Source: Notospermus geniculatus
Taxonomy: Eukaryota > Nemertea > Pilidiophora > Heteronemertea > Lineidae
Assembly: GCA_002633025.1 (NCBI GenBank)
Contig: NMRB01000155.1
Location: forward strand, 411,383-475,382
Length of the DNA: 64,000 nt
Direction: 5' to 3'
A model generated the notes under the pieces. That model had not been told where the DNA came from, did no database searches, and worked only from the letters and a program-made list of their open reading frames with translations. A program made the translations under genes and the position numbers. The first letter of the stretch is position 1; each line of letters opens with the position of its first letter. Below are positions 43,601 to 55,600 of the stretch, piece after piece.

Positions 43601-46600
43601 AGTACTCGAGGTGAATGAAGGAGATACAGTCACGTAAGTGGAATATTCTCTTATATTAACCAAGACTTCATGTAGGCCTATTTGTTGTATCAACAGGCCT
43701 CTGTTATCTTGTAGGACTTCCTCGTATTGGCCTGATTTTCTCGGATATCAAGTTCTGATTTTCTGTGCGCATTTCTTCTGATACCAGCCGTGAAGCGATA
43801 TTGCACTTGAAAACTTTTACGATGGTTCTCTTCTAGTTTGGAATGCCAGGTGGACTCTGAACCCAAACCTGACGTCTCATGGTTTGTAAACGGCTTGGAG
43901 ATCTATCCATCAGCTCATATTGAAGTCTCGGAGATGAATGATGTCTGCACATTACGCATCAACGAAGCGACTCCTGAAGATTCGGGTGAATACGTGTGCA
44001 AGACAGAGAACAAGCTTGGTGAGGCCACATGCCGTACCGTGCTTAACGTCAAACCGCTAGAGAAACGCACGCTTGAAGTCACACCGAAGACAGAGACAAC
44101 GCGTGAAACTGACTTCAAAGAGGTGACAATGGAGATCGCTGTCGATCAGATCAAACGAGAAATTGCCCCCGTCCCTGAACAACAAGTCACTTTTGAGATT
44201 CCAATCACTGAAGAAAAGAAGGTTCCCGATATGCCGCCGGAGATAACCAGACATCTTGAGCCAATCACAGCGCAGGATGGTGATCAGGTGACCTTTGTTG
44301 TACAAGCGATTGGTTCTCCCAAGCCGACGTTTGAGTGGTATCACGACAGTCATCTGATACATCCGAGTATGGACTTCCAGATCACCGTGGAGATCGAGCA
44401 GGGATGGAGTACCATGGTGATCGTAGAGGTCTTCCCTGAAGATAGCGGTGAATATACCTGCCGTGCTGTCAACCCGGTCGGTGAGGCCTTCACAACATGT
44501 ACTCTCAATGTTATCAGTAAGTATTCTTTTTGTAATGGGAGACTTTACTGCCGTTAGGGGCTGCCTGTTCGTGGTCCGAGAATGTCACAAAATTTGACAT
44601 CATCACAGATGTATGCCGTGACCTTAACATCGTTGTGGATGATGTGTGGCGTGCATTTCTTCCTTGTGACGTCGAATTTCTTGATGTTCCAGGGACACTA
44701 ACTAGTGATTGCCTCTAACGGCATAAACTCTCTCTCTCTTCGGCAGATTGGGAGAGATCATTGTTCAGTCTCTTCAAGCTTTCTGATTGTATGACATCAA
44801 GCTACTTTGCCGTGAATGAAGTGACTCATCTGAGTTATTCTCAGGCTTTTTGGCCTTGAATATCCAACTTTTGTGAATGGCTTATAGCATAGCATAATAA
44901 TCGATAAGTAGAGCACTAACATTTTGTCATGTTTTTTTCAGGCTCAGAAGTTGAGGAAGTTCCTCAGGTAACAACCACAAAAGAGATGTACACAGAGAGT
45001 ATTACCATTGATCAACAACAACAACTCCCATCGGAGGTCGAAATGGATTTGACCTTCAAGAAACCCAAACCACAACCGCAGACTGCGACAGTAGCCATGG
45101 AGACAAAACCACAGCTAGAATCGCTCAAAATGGAGGTGGAAGTGAAGGAGCCGGAGAGGCACGTCACGGAGCAGACGGTGATGAAACCGGTGCCGCTTGT
45201 GACTGAGAAACAACACCGGGAAGAAATCGCTTTTGAGATTCAACCAGAAGAGAAACCAGAAGAACAGATGATTCCACCAGAGTTCACCAAACCCCTCGAG
45301 AATATCAAGGTATATACCGGTAGTCTTACAAAGGGATTTGGTGTAGGTTGGTCTACACCGTGAACAAAGTGTCCTATAGACCTTGCCAACAAAGATGGTG
45401 GCCTGCTAGTTCTCCCGTGACGTCATGGCCATTCATTATCCAAGCATAATATTACACTACCAAACATTGAATATGGTAAGCTATGGCATAGTGTTCCTAA
45501 GCCTCATCCTTTAGCAGAGATACACACTTACCGTTATTCTTTCTTTTGCAGGTTATGGATGGTGAAGAGGTCAAGTTCCGCACCACAGTCACTGGTTACC
45601 CGATGCCTGAGATCGTGTGGTACCACAACGGCCGCGTCGTAAAACCAAGTCCAGACTTTGAGATTGATTACGATATGGAAACTGGTGAAATCACCATGTA
45701 TGTTGCTGAGGTCTTCCCAGAGGACAAGGGTGACTACGTGTGTGAGGCGACCAACCCTGTTGGTCGAGCTGTAACCAGCTGCTATCTGGAAGTCAGAGGT
45801 AAGAACCTGTATAAAACCTTTCCTGGGTTCATATCTGGATTCTATAGACCTCAGACCTTGGTGGTCTAACAGTTCTCACCATATGAGGTCAGAAGCTTAA
45901 TACCATTCATTGGCCACTGGCACGCTAAACTGGTCAAGCGGGTCATGGGCACAAGTTAAGGTCAAATAATTGTCTGATAGGATGCATTTGGTAGTGCTTG
46001 GACAACGAATGGCCAAGATGCCTCTCCCATACCCCAGCTGGGTTGCACGATCTGGGCGGTATGGGCCTCGGCTGCACAAAAGCAAGATATATAGCAAGGA
46101 ACCCCAGAGACGAAGCTATAATAATGGATCAGGAGTGGTCTGAGTTGTGGGCATCAGGATTAATAAACTTCTTTCGTTTTCAGCATACGAGTACAGGAAG
46201 GACAGCCAGGATGAGGCTTCTGGGACGTCCGTATCTACCACCAAGGAAGATGATGACGAGGAAGTCGTCTCTCAGATGAAGTTCAAACTGCAACAACAAC
46301 CGGAAGAGGAGGATGAAATTGAAAAGATCAAAAGTCAGATACAGATGGAAATGGTGCCTGAAACTCCACTGATGATTGTTGGTGAAACAACAACTGAAGT
46401 AAAGACCCAACAGATCACAGAGATGGTCATTGAGGGGACAACAGACCAAGTTGAGAAGAAGGAGATCGTTCTGGAGTTTGAACTCCCGAAGGAAGCAGGT
46501 GTTGAGAGTCGTGTCAAGCCACAGATGGAAGAACAGACCATCCAGTTTACTCAGGAGATGTCAGTTGAGATGACTCCTGAACAGCTGCAACAGAAGGAGA

Positions 46601-49600
46601 TCACGTTCACGATTGAGAAGCCTACGAAGAAAGATGTGGAGACTAGGGTCCTGACCCAGGAGTTAGAGGCACCGAAGCAATTTACCGAAGAAATGACCAT
46701 TCAGCCAAAGACTGAGACCGTGGAAGAAAAGGAGGTGTCCTTCGTTATAGAGATTCCAAAGAAAACAGATGTTGAGACCAGAGTCTTGACGCAGGAAGAG
46801 CTGCGTGAGGAGCAAGTGACGGAGGACTTCATTGATGGTCCAAAGCCATCTGCTGCCGCCCCGACTGAGATCAGCGTTGAGCTAGGCAAGCCCCAAGCGA
46901 AGGGAAAACCTGCCCAGCGAGTTGAAACCACAGTGGAGACGAAAGAAGTTGAGGAAGTGATCTCTGTTGAAGGTGTGAAAGGTGATGAAATGAGCCACAA
47001 GAAAGTAGCTGTTGAACTTCAGAAGTCTGGCATCAAACAAAAACAGCCGACCTTGGTTCAAGCACAGATGGAGGTCAAGGAGGGTGAGGAGGTCGCCCAA
47101 GTCCAGTTAGTGCCAACTGAAGAAACAAAACCTGAAGAAATCACTGTACAGCTTGGGAAACCTATGGCAAAGGGCAAGCCTGCTCAACGTGTGGAAACAG
47201 TGGTTGAGATGAAAGAAGGTGAAGAAATTATCCAGGTTGCATTGGCCCCAACTGAGGAAACCAAACCTGAAGAAGTCACTGTACAGCTTGGTAAACCAAC
47301 AGCCAAGGGCAAGCCTGCTCAGAGAGTCGAGACTGTAGTTGAGACTAAAGAAGGAGAAGAAATTGTCCAGGTTGTGTTGGCTCCAACTGAGGAAACGAAA
47401 CTTGAGGAAGTCACCTTCGTGCTGGACAAACCAACAGCGAAGGGCAAGCCTGCTCAGAGAGTTGAGACCTTGGTTGAGACTAAGCCTGAGGAGGAAGCTA
47501 TTTCTGTTGAAGGTGTGACTGGAGAAGAGATGAGCCACAAGGAAATCTCCATTGAACTTGAGAAATCAGCCATCAAGGGCAAACCGGAGACCTTGGTGCA
47601 GTTTCAATTGGACGTCAAGGAAGGTGAAGAGGTCGCCCAAGTCCAGTTAGTTCCCACTGAAGAAACAAAGCCTGAAGAAGTTACTGTACAACTCGGCAAA
47701 CCTTTGGCAAAGGGCAAGCCTGCTCAGCGTGTGGAGACACTTGTTGAGACAAAAGAGGGCGAAGAAATTGCCCAAGTACAATTGGTACCAACAGAAGAAA
47801 TACAGCACGAAGAAGTCACCTTACAGCTTGGTAAGCCTACAGCCAAGGGCAAACCCGCTCTCAGGGTTGAGACTGTTGTTGAGACCAAAGAAGGTGAAGA
47901 AATTGTCCAAGTTGCGTTGGCCCCAACTGAAGAAACAAAACCTGAAGAAGTCACCTTCCAGCTGGACATGCCTACAGCCAAGGGCAAGCCTGCTCAGAGA
48001 GTTGAGACTTTAGTTGAGACTAAGCCTGAGGAGGAAGCCATTTCTGTTGAAGGTGTGACCGGAGAAGAGATGAGCCACAAGGAAATCTCGGTTGAGCTTG
48101 CAAAATCAGCCATCAAGGGCAAACCGGAGACCTTGGTCCAGTTCCAGTTGGATGTCAAGGAGGGTGAAGAGGTTGCCCATGTGGAGTTAGTGCCAACTGA
48201 AGAGACAAAGCCTGAGGAAGTCACTGTACAGCTCGGCAAACCTTTGGCAAAGGGCAAGCCTGCTCAGCGTGTGGAGACGCTGGTTGAGACGAAAGAGGGC
48301 GAAGAAATTGTCCAAGTACAGTTGGTACCAACAGAAGAAATACAACACGAAGAAGTCACCTTACAGCTTGGTAAGCCTACAGCCAAGGGCAAACCTGCTC
48401 TTAGGGTCGAGACTGTTGTTGAGACCAAAGAAGGTGAAGAAATTGTCCAAGTTGCATCAGCCCAAACTGCAGAAACCAAACCTGAAGAAGTCACTGTTCA
48501 GCTTGGTAAACCAACAGCCAAGGGCAAGCCTGCTCATAGAGTGGAGACTGTAGTTGAGACCAAAGAAGGAGAAGAAATTGTCCAAGTTGTGTTAGCCCCA
48601 ACTGAAGAAACGAAACTTGAGGAAGTCACCTTTGAGCTGGACAAACCAACAGCGAAGGGCAAGCCTGCTCAGAGAGTCGAGACCTTGATTGAGACTAAGC
48701 CTGAGGAGGAAGCTATTTCTGTTGAAGGTGTGACTGGAGAAGAGATGAGCCACAAGGAAATCTCAGTTGAGCTTGCAAAATCGGCCATCAAGGGCAAACC
48801 TGAGACCTTGGTGCAGTTCCAATTGGATGTCAAGGAAGGTGAAGAGGTTGCCCAAGTCCAGTTAGTTCCCACTGAAGAAACAAAGCCTGAAGAAGTCACT
48901 GTGCAGCTCGGCAAACCTTTGGCGAAGGGCAAGCCCGCTCAACGTGTGGAGACACTTGTTGAGACAAAAGAGGGTGAAGAAATTGTCCAAGTTGCATTGG
49001 CCCCAACTGAGGAAACCAAACCAGAAGAAGTCACTGTTGAGTTTGACAAACCAACAGCCAAGGGCAAGCCTGCTCAGAGAGTTGAGACATTAATTGAGAC
49101 CAAAGAAGGAGAAGAAATTGTCCAAGTTGTATTAGCCCCAACTGAAGAAACTAAACCCGAGGAAGTCACTGTTCAACTTGACAAACCTACAGCCAAGGGC
49201 AAGCCTGCTCAGAGAGTTGAGACCTTGGTTGAGACTAAGCCTGAGGAGGAAGCTATTTCTGTTGAAGGTGTGACTGGAGAAGAGATGAGCCACAAGGAAA
49301 TCTCGGTTGAACTCAAGAAGTCCGCCATCAAGGGCAAACCGGAGATGTTGGTGCAGTTCCAAACAGAAGTCAAGGAGGGTGAAGAGGTTGCCCAGGTTGT
49401 GTTAGCACCAACTGAAGAAACAACATCAGAGGAGATCACCCTGCAACTTGACACGTCTACAGCCAAGGGCAAGCCTGCTCAGCGCGTGGAGACGGTAGTT
49501 GAGACGAAGCCTGAGGAAGAAGTTCTTGCTGTTGAGGGTGTGACTGGTGAAGAAATGAGCCACAAAGAAATCACTCTTGAACTTGAAAAATCTGCCACTG

Positions 49601-52600
49601 AGGGCAAACCTGAGACGTTGGTCCAGTTCCAATTGGAAGTGAAAGAAGGTGAAGAGGTTGCCCATGTGGAATTAGTGCCAACTGAAGAATCCACACAGGA
49701 GGAGATTACTGTACAGCTCGGTAAGCCTATGGCAAAAGGCAAGCCTGCTCAACGTGTGGAGACACTGATTGAGACAAAAGAGGGCGAAGAAATTGCCCAA
49801 GTACAATTGGTACCAACAGAAGAAACAAAACCTGAGGAAGTCACTGTCCAGCTTGGTAAGCCTACAGCCAAGGGCAAGCCTGCGTTGAGGGTTGAGACTT
49901 TAGTTGAGACTAAGCCTGAAGAGGAAGCTATTTCTGTTGAAGGTGTGACTGGAGAAGAGATGAGCCACAAGGACGTTTCTGTTGAGCTCAAGAAATCTGC
50001 CGTGAGAGGGAAACCCACCACGTTAGTTCAGACCCTGACTGAGGTGAAGGAAGGTGAGGAGGTGGCTAAGGTCCAGGAGCTTCCATCAGAAGAAACCAAA
50101 CTTGAACAGGTCAAAGTTCAGCTTGAGAAACCAACTGCTAAGGGTAAGCCTGCTCAACGCATCGAGGCAACTGTCGAAACCAAACCTGTAGAAGAGGCCA
50201 TCTCTGTTGAAGGAGTGACTGGCGAAGAGATGAAACACCAAGAGATCTCATTTGAACTCTTGAAGTCTGATATTGAAGGCAAACCAACTACACTGGTACA
50301 GGCTCAGCTAGAAGTCAAGGAAGGGGAAGAGGTATCACAAGTTGTTGATGTCACCACTGAAGAGACGAAACATGAAGAAATTACAGTTGAGTTGGGTAAA
50401 CCGACCGCGAAAGGGAAACCATCGCAGTTGGTCCAGACACAAACTGAAGAGAAAGAAGGTCATGAGGTTGCCTTTGTTGAGGCTGTTCCGCTTGAAGAGA
50501 CAAAACATGAAGAAATTAGTGTTGAGCTTGGTAAACCTACAGCGAAGGGTAAGCCTGCTCAACGTGTGGAGACTTTGGTTGAGACAAAGCCTGAGGAGGA
50601 AGCCATCTCTGTTGAAGGTGTGACTGGAGAAGAGATGAGCCATAAGAAAATCTCTGTTGAGCTTCAAAAGTCGGCCACCAAAGGCAAACCGGAGACTTTG
50701 GTCCAGTTCCAGCTCGAGGTCAAAGAAGGGGAGGAAGTCTCACAGGTTGTTGAGTTAACCACTGAGGAGTCCAAACCAGAAGAAATCAGTGTTGAACTTG
50801 GCCAGCCAACAGCCAAAGGAAAACCTGCCCAGTTAGTCCAGACTCAGTTAGAAGTCAAGGAGGGTGAAGAGGTGGTCCATGTTGAGGCCGTGCCGTCTGA
50901 GGAAACCAAACCGGAGGAAATAAGTGTTGAGTTGGGTAAGCCAACATCGAAGGGTAAACCTGCTCAGCGTGTTAAGGTTGCCGTGGAGACCAAAGAAGAA
51001 GAAGAGATCAGTCAAGTTGAGTCCGTCCCAACTGAAAAAACACAACATGAAGAAATCAGTGTTGAGTTTGGTAAACCTCAGGCGAAAGGAAAGCCAGCTC
51101 AGAGAATTGAGCACATTCAGGAAGTGTTAGAAACTGAGGAAGTTTTGGCTGTGGAAGGTCTTTCTGGTGAGGAAATGAAACCTGGTGAGGTCAAGGTCGA
51201 CCTGAGCAAGTCTAAAATGGGCCAAAAGACGATGACAAGAGTTGAATCACAAATGGAGACCATGCAGGAGGAAGAGGTTGGCAGGTCTGCGAGTCCTATC
51301 AAGGAAGAGACACAGCAGGAGGAAATCAAGCTTGAGCTTGAGAAGTCGACCCTGAAGGGCCGACCTACGACCAGGGCTGAAATCCAACAAGAAACACGAG
51401 GAGAGGAAGAGGCTATTCCTGTTGTAGGGGTCAAAGGTGATGAGACGAGCCATGATGAGGTGAAGCTAGAGCTCGGTAAACCTGCTGTGTCTGGTAAGAC
51501 TGTCACCCGAGTCCATGCAATGGAAGAAGTCAAGGAGACGGAAGAGATTAGCGATGTTCAGAAGATGCCAACAGAAGAAACGGAGCCAACCGAGGTCACG
51601 TTCGCATTGGAAGTTTCTCAGAAGAAGGGTAAGCCTACTGTACGCATTGAGCCGCAGACGCAGGTCGAGGAAGGCGAAGAGGTCAGCGGCGTGCAGGAAA
51701 TACAGACCACTGAAATGAGCCCTGAGGAGATCACAGTTGATCTGGGTAAAATCGCTGTCGGCGGGAAGCAGCCCATGCGGGTTGAAACGCTGACAGAGGT
51801 GAAGGAATCTGAAGAGGCACTTCCAGTGGAAGGTGTTACCACTGATGAAACACAACACGAAGACCGTAAAGTCGAATTGTCAAAATCAGAAATCCAGAAG
51901 AAGCCCGAGACGCGTGTTCTCTTCTCAACTGAAGTAAAGGAAGGTGAAGAAATTAGCACGGTTGAGGGGATTTCAACTGAGGAAACAAAACCAGAGGAGA
52001 TCAGTGTCCAGTTGAAACAGCACGATGTCAAAGGCAAGCCGGAGCTGAGGGTACAGTTCATGCAAGAGGTCAAGGAAGGGGAAGAAATACAACCGAAATC
52101 AGAGATCGTCACTGAAGAGACGAAGCATGAGGAGGTGACCGTTGTTCTTGGCGCGCATGACGTGCAGAGCAAACCAACGACTCTGGTTCAAGCTGTTCTG
52201 GAGGTTGCAGAGGAACAGGAAATAGCCCCTGTTGCTGAACTGAAACCTGACGAGACCAAACATGAGGAGATCACAGTTGAGCTCGGTGCTCCTGGCGTCA
52301 AGGGCAAACCACAGATGTTGGTTGGTGCCGTCGAGGAGGCGATTGAAGGCCTGGAGACTGCCGGCGTTGAGGCCCTCAAACCAGACGAAACGAAACACGA
52401 GGAAATTACAGTTGAGCTCGGTGCCCCTGGTGTCAAGGGCAAACCACAGATGTTGGTTGGTGCTGTAGAGGAGGCGATTGAAGGCCAGGAGACTGCTGGC
52501 GTTGAGGCCCTCAAACCAGATGAGACCAAACATGAAGAAATTACAGTTGAGCTTGGCGCCCCTGGTGTCAAAGGCAAACCACAGATGCTGGTTGGCGCCG

Positions 52601-55600
52601 TTGAGGAGGCCATTGAAGGCCAGGAGACTGCCGGCGTTGAGGCCCTCAAACCTGATGAGACCAAACACGAGGAAATTACAGTTGAGCTCGGTGCCCCTGG
52701 CGTCAAGGGCAAACCACAAATGCTGGTTGGTGCTGTCGAGGAGGCGATTGAAGGCCAGGAGACTGCTGGCGTTGAGGCACTCAAACCTGATGAGACCAAA
52801 CATGAGGAGATCACAGTTGAGCTCGGTGCTCCTGGCGTCAAGGGCAAACCACAGATGATGGTGAGCACTGTCACCGAAGGTGTTGAAAGCCAACAGACCG
52901 TAACTGTTGATGTTCTAAAACCCGACGAAACGAAACACGAAGAGGTGACTGTTGAATTCAGTGCCTCTGGTGTCAAGCCCAAACCGACTCAGCTGGTAGA
53001 GGCTGTCCTTGAAGTAGCTGAAGGAGAAACGACCCTCAAGGTCGATGAGCTCAAACCTGACGAGACTAAACAAGAAGAAATCAGTGTAGAGTTGTCAGCC
53101 ACGGCTGTTAAACCAAAGAGAGAGACTTTGGTTCGAACGCAGGAAGCAGCCCTCGGACCAGAAGAAACAAAACCAACAGACCAAGAAATTACTGAAGATT
53201 TTATCCAACCTGCTGATATTGTGAGTCAGTTTGAACAAGCCAGGGTCCAATCTGCTCAAGAGGTGATGGTCAAGCTACAGGATTCCAAAGTCTCACCCGA
53301 GGACGTCATCGACACGTTCGCTGTCCAGCTACAGGAAGCTGCAGCAGCTCCTGTTGATGTCAAACTGACCACAGCTCAAGTTAAACAGAAGAAACCGACC
53401 GCGACGAAACCAAGGGAGGAGGAAACGGCTGAAGAACTTTGTGAGGAGATCGTGGTCAGTAAGGATGAGACCGTCCCTGTCTTCTCAGAGACTGCCACGA
53501 CGCTCCTAGAAGTTGCTGTCAAACCTAAGGTTGAGACTAAAGAGATGCACGAAGCTTCCGCTGATCTCACGATAAAGCGGACTGAGACCACTGAAGCAGA
53601 GTTTGTGATCACGCCACAGAAAGATGTGACGGTGGAGAGCACTGTTTCTGTTGAACTCCAGGCTCCACGCTTCACGAGTGAGCTCCAGGACATCACCGTC
53701 ACTGACGGTTCTGAAGTGACCTTTGAGGTCGCACTCTCTGGCGAACCACGTCCGACTGTGAACTGGTACGTGAACGGGATAGAGATCCAGCCATCCAAGG
53801 AGTATGACCTGACGTACACAGAGCATACGAGTCGACTTATCATCCATGATGTTGTCGTGGAAGATGAGGGAACCTACACCGTCAAGCTGNGGGGGGGGGG
53901 GGGTGCCATTCTTGATGAGTGTTTAATGTCGGTTTATTTTCTTTCCAGCTCGTGAACTCCAAACAACGACCATTGAACTGACTCAGAAGGATGTACGGGA
54001 ATCGTTCAAACAGGTGGAAGTTGATATTGAGGTGGAATCACCCAAGAAAGCCCCTGAAGGTAACGTTTGGATCTAAGATTTTGTGCACCTCATTGGTTGA
54101 CTTTACTGCCGTTAGAGGCCACCACCAGTTAGCGGTCCTAGAATGTCGTGAAATTTGATGTCATTGAGCAGAAGTGCACAACGTCATCCATAATGACACG
54201 GGGCCATGGCCTACGTCTTATGATGATGTCAAATTTTGTGAAGTTGTAGTACCGCTAACAGGCGACCTCTATTGGCAGTCAAGTCTCTCGTTGGCGAACC
54301 TGGCTGCTCTGGTTGTAACAAAGGAAATTTTTGATTCCTCATGTTTCTTCACTTTCAGAAGTTCCTAAACCTGAGGATCTCCCCGGCAAAGGCCCAGTGG
54401 CCCCTCTCTTCATTACACCTCTACAACAGCAAACAGTCTACGAGACCCAGCCTGTTACATTTGAATGTAGAGTGACTGGTCGACCAGAGCCACAGATCAC
54501 ATGGTATAAGGTATGTTGATGCATGATTTACTTTGCTCAGGACAGTGTACAGCTTTACCTGAGAGTTTTCTCATGCAAGTGATCAACATTCACTCATTGA
54601 ATTCTATTCTTCCAGGACAACAAGAAGGTAAAAAGCACGAAAGATGTCGTCCTCAAATATGAGAAGGGCGTTTGTCAACTGTTCATTCCACACGCGGGTC
54701 GTCCCGATGAGGCGGAGTATAAGTGTGAGGCCAAGAACAAGGCGGGGAAGGTCTCCACGTGGGCACAACTCTTTGTTGAGAGTAAGTACAAAGTCTTTCA
54801 GGCTTGCAAACTGAAAATGTTGCTGTCCTGTCTTTATTTCAGGTATTGGCTTTGTTGTGTGGTGCAGCTCTTGATATTTCCTTCCAAATGACTTGCTGAA
54901 CATACTTGATCAGTATATCCTGTGGTCTTTTATTTGGTCAGAAAGAGTGTTAGATTCTGTCCAAGCCTTCATAGTTGCCGTATCTCCCTCCTTGTGAAGA
55001 GGAAGGCAGTATCTAACACCGTGACGGTTATAAGATGTGTGAATGTGGTGTGAGTCCATTTTGTTCCAGTACCGGGGTAGTTCTTAGATTTTTATCTTGC
55101 TGTCCACAGGCACAGATCTCTGAGAATTACTCTTTGCATGCCTCGAATTAACCTTCTTTCCACAGCTTAGATATAAATCTTTAACTCTCAACAAAACCTG
55201 ACCCAAAATGCCCACACATGAACGAGCCATACACCCCTCAGACTCGGTGCCAAAATGCTTGAGTATAGAGGCCTTGCAAATGACGTCACAAGCCGCCATG
55301 CTGGGGGGCACATGCTGCAGAGGCGCAGCGAAATGTCCCAATGACGTTACGTCAAACACTGGCGTCGCGCACTTCACGCAGGCCACGTCACGGTCAGCTC
55401 ACGCCTCTGCCCACTTGCCCCTCAGCATGGCCGCCAGGATGACGTCATTGCAAGGCCTCTATAGTATTGGGATTTAGCACCTGCGCTGGGTGGTCTATAT
55501 GGGTTCCTGTGTTGGCAATTTAGGTTGGGCTTTGTCACACTGACACATGTTTAACACTTTGACCTTTCTCACCACAGAACTCTTGGACTCGGTCAGTCGT

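Noticed and set aside
46701-50667. Many minus-strand and alternative-frame ORFs across the repeat exon
   Set aside because: They recur with the 135-bp period, so they are frame shadows of the coding repeat.
52099-52982. Two long minus-strand ORFs of 264 codons each
   Set aside because: They are antisense shadows of the tandem 45-residue repeat; low stop density comes from the repeated codon pattern.
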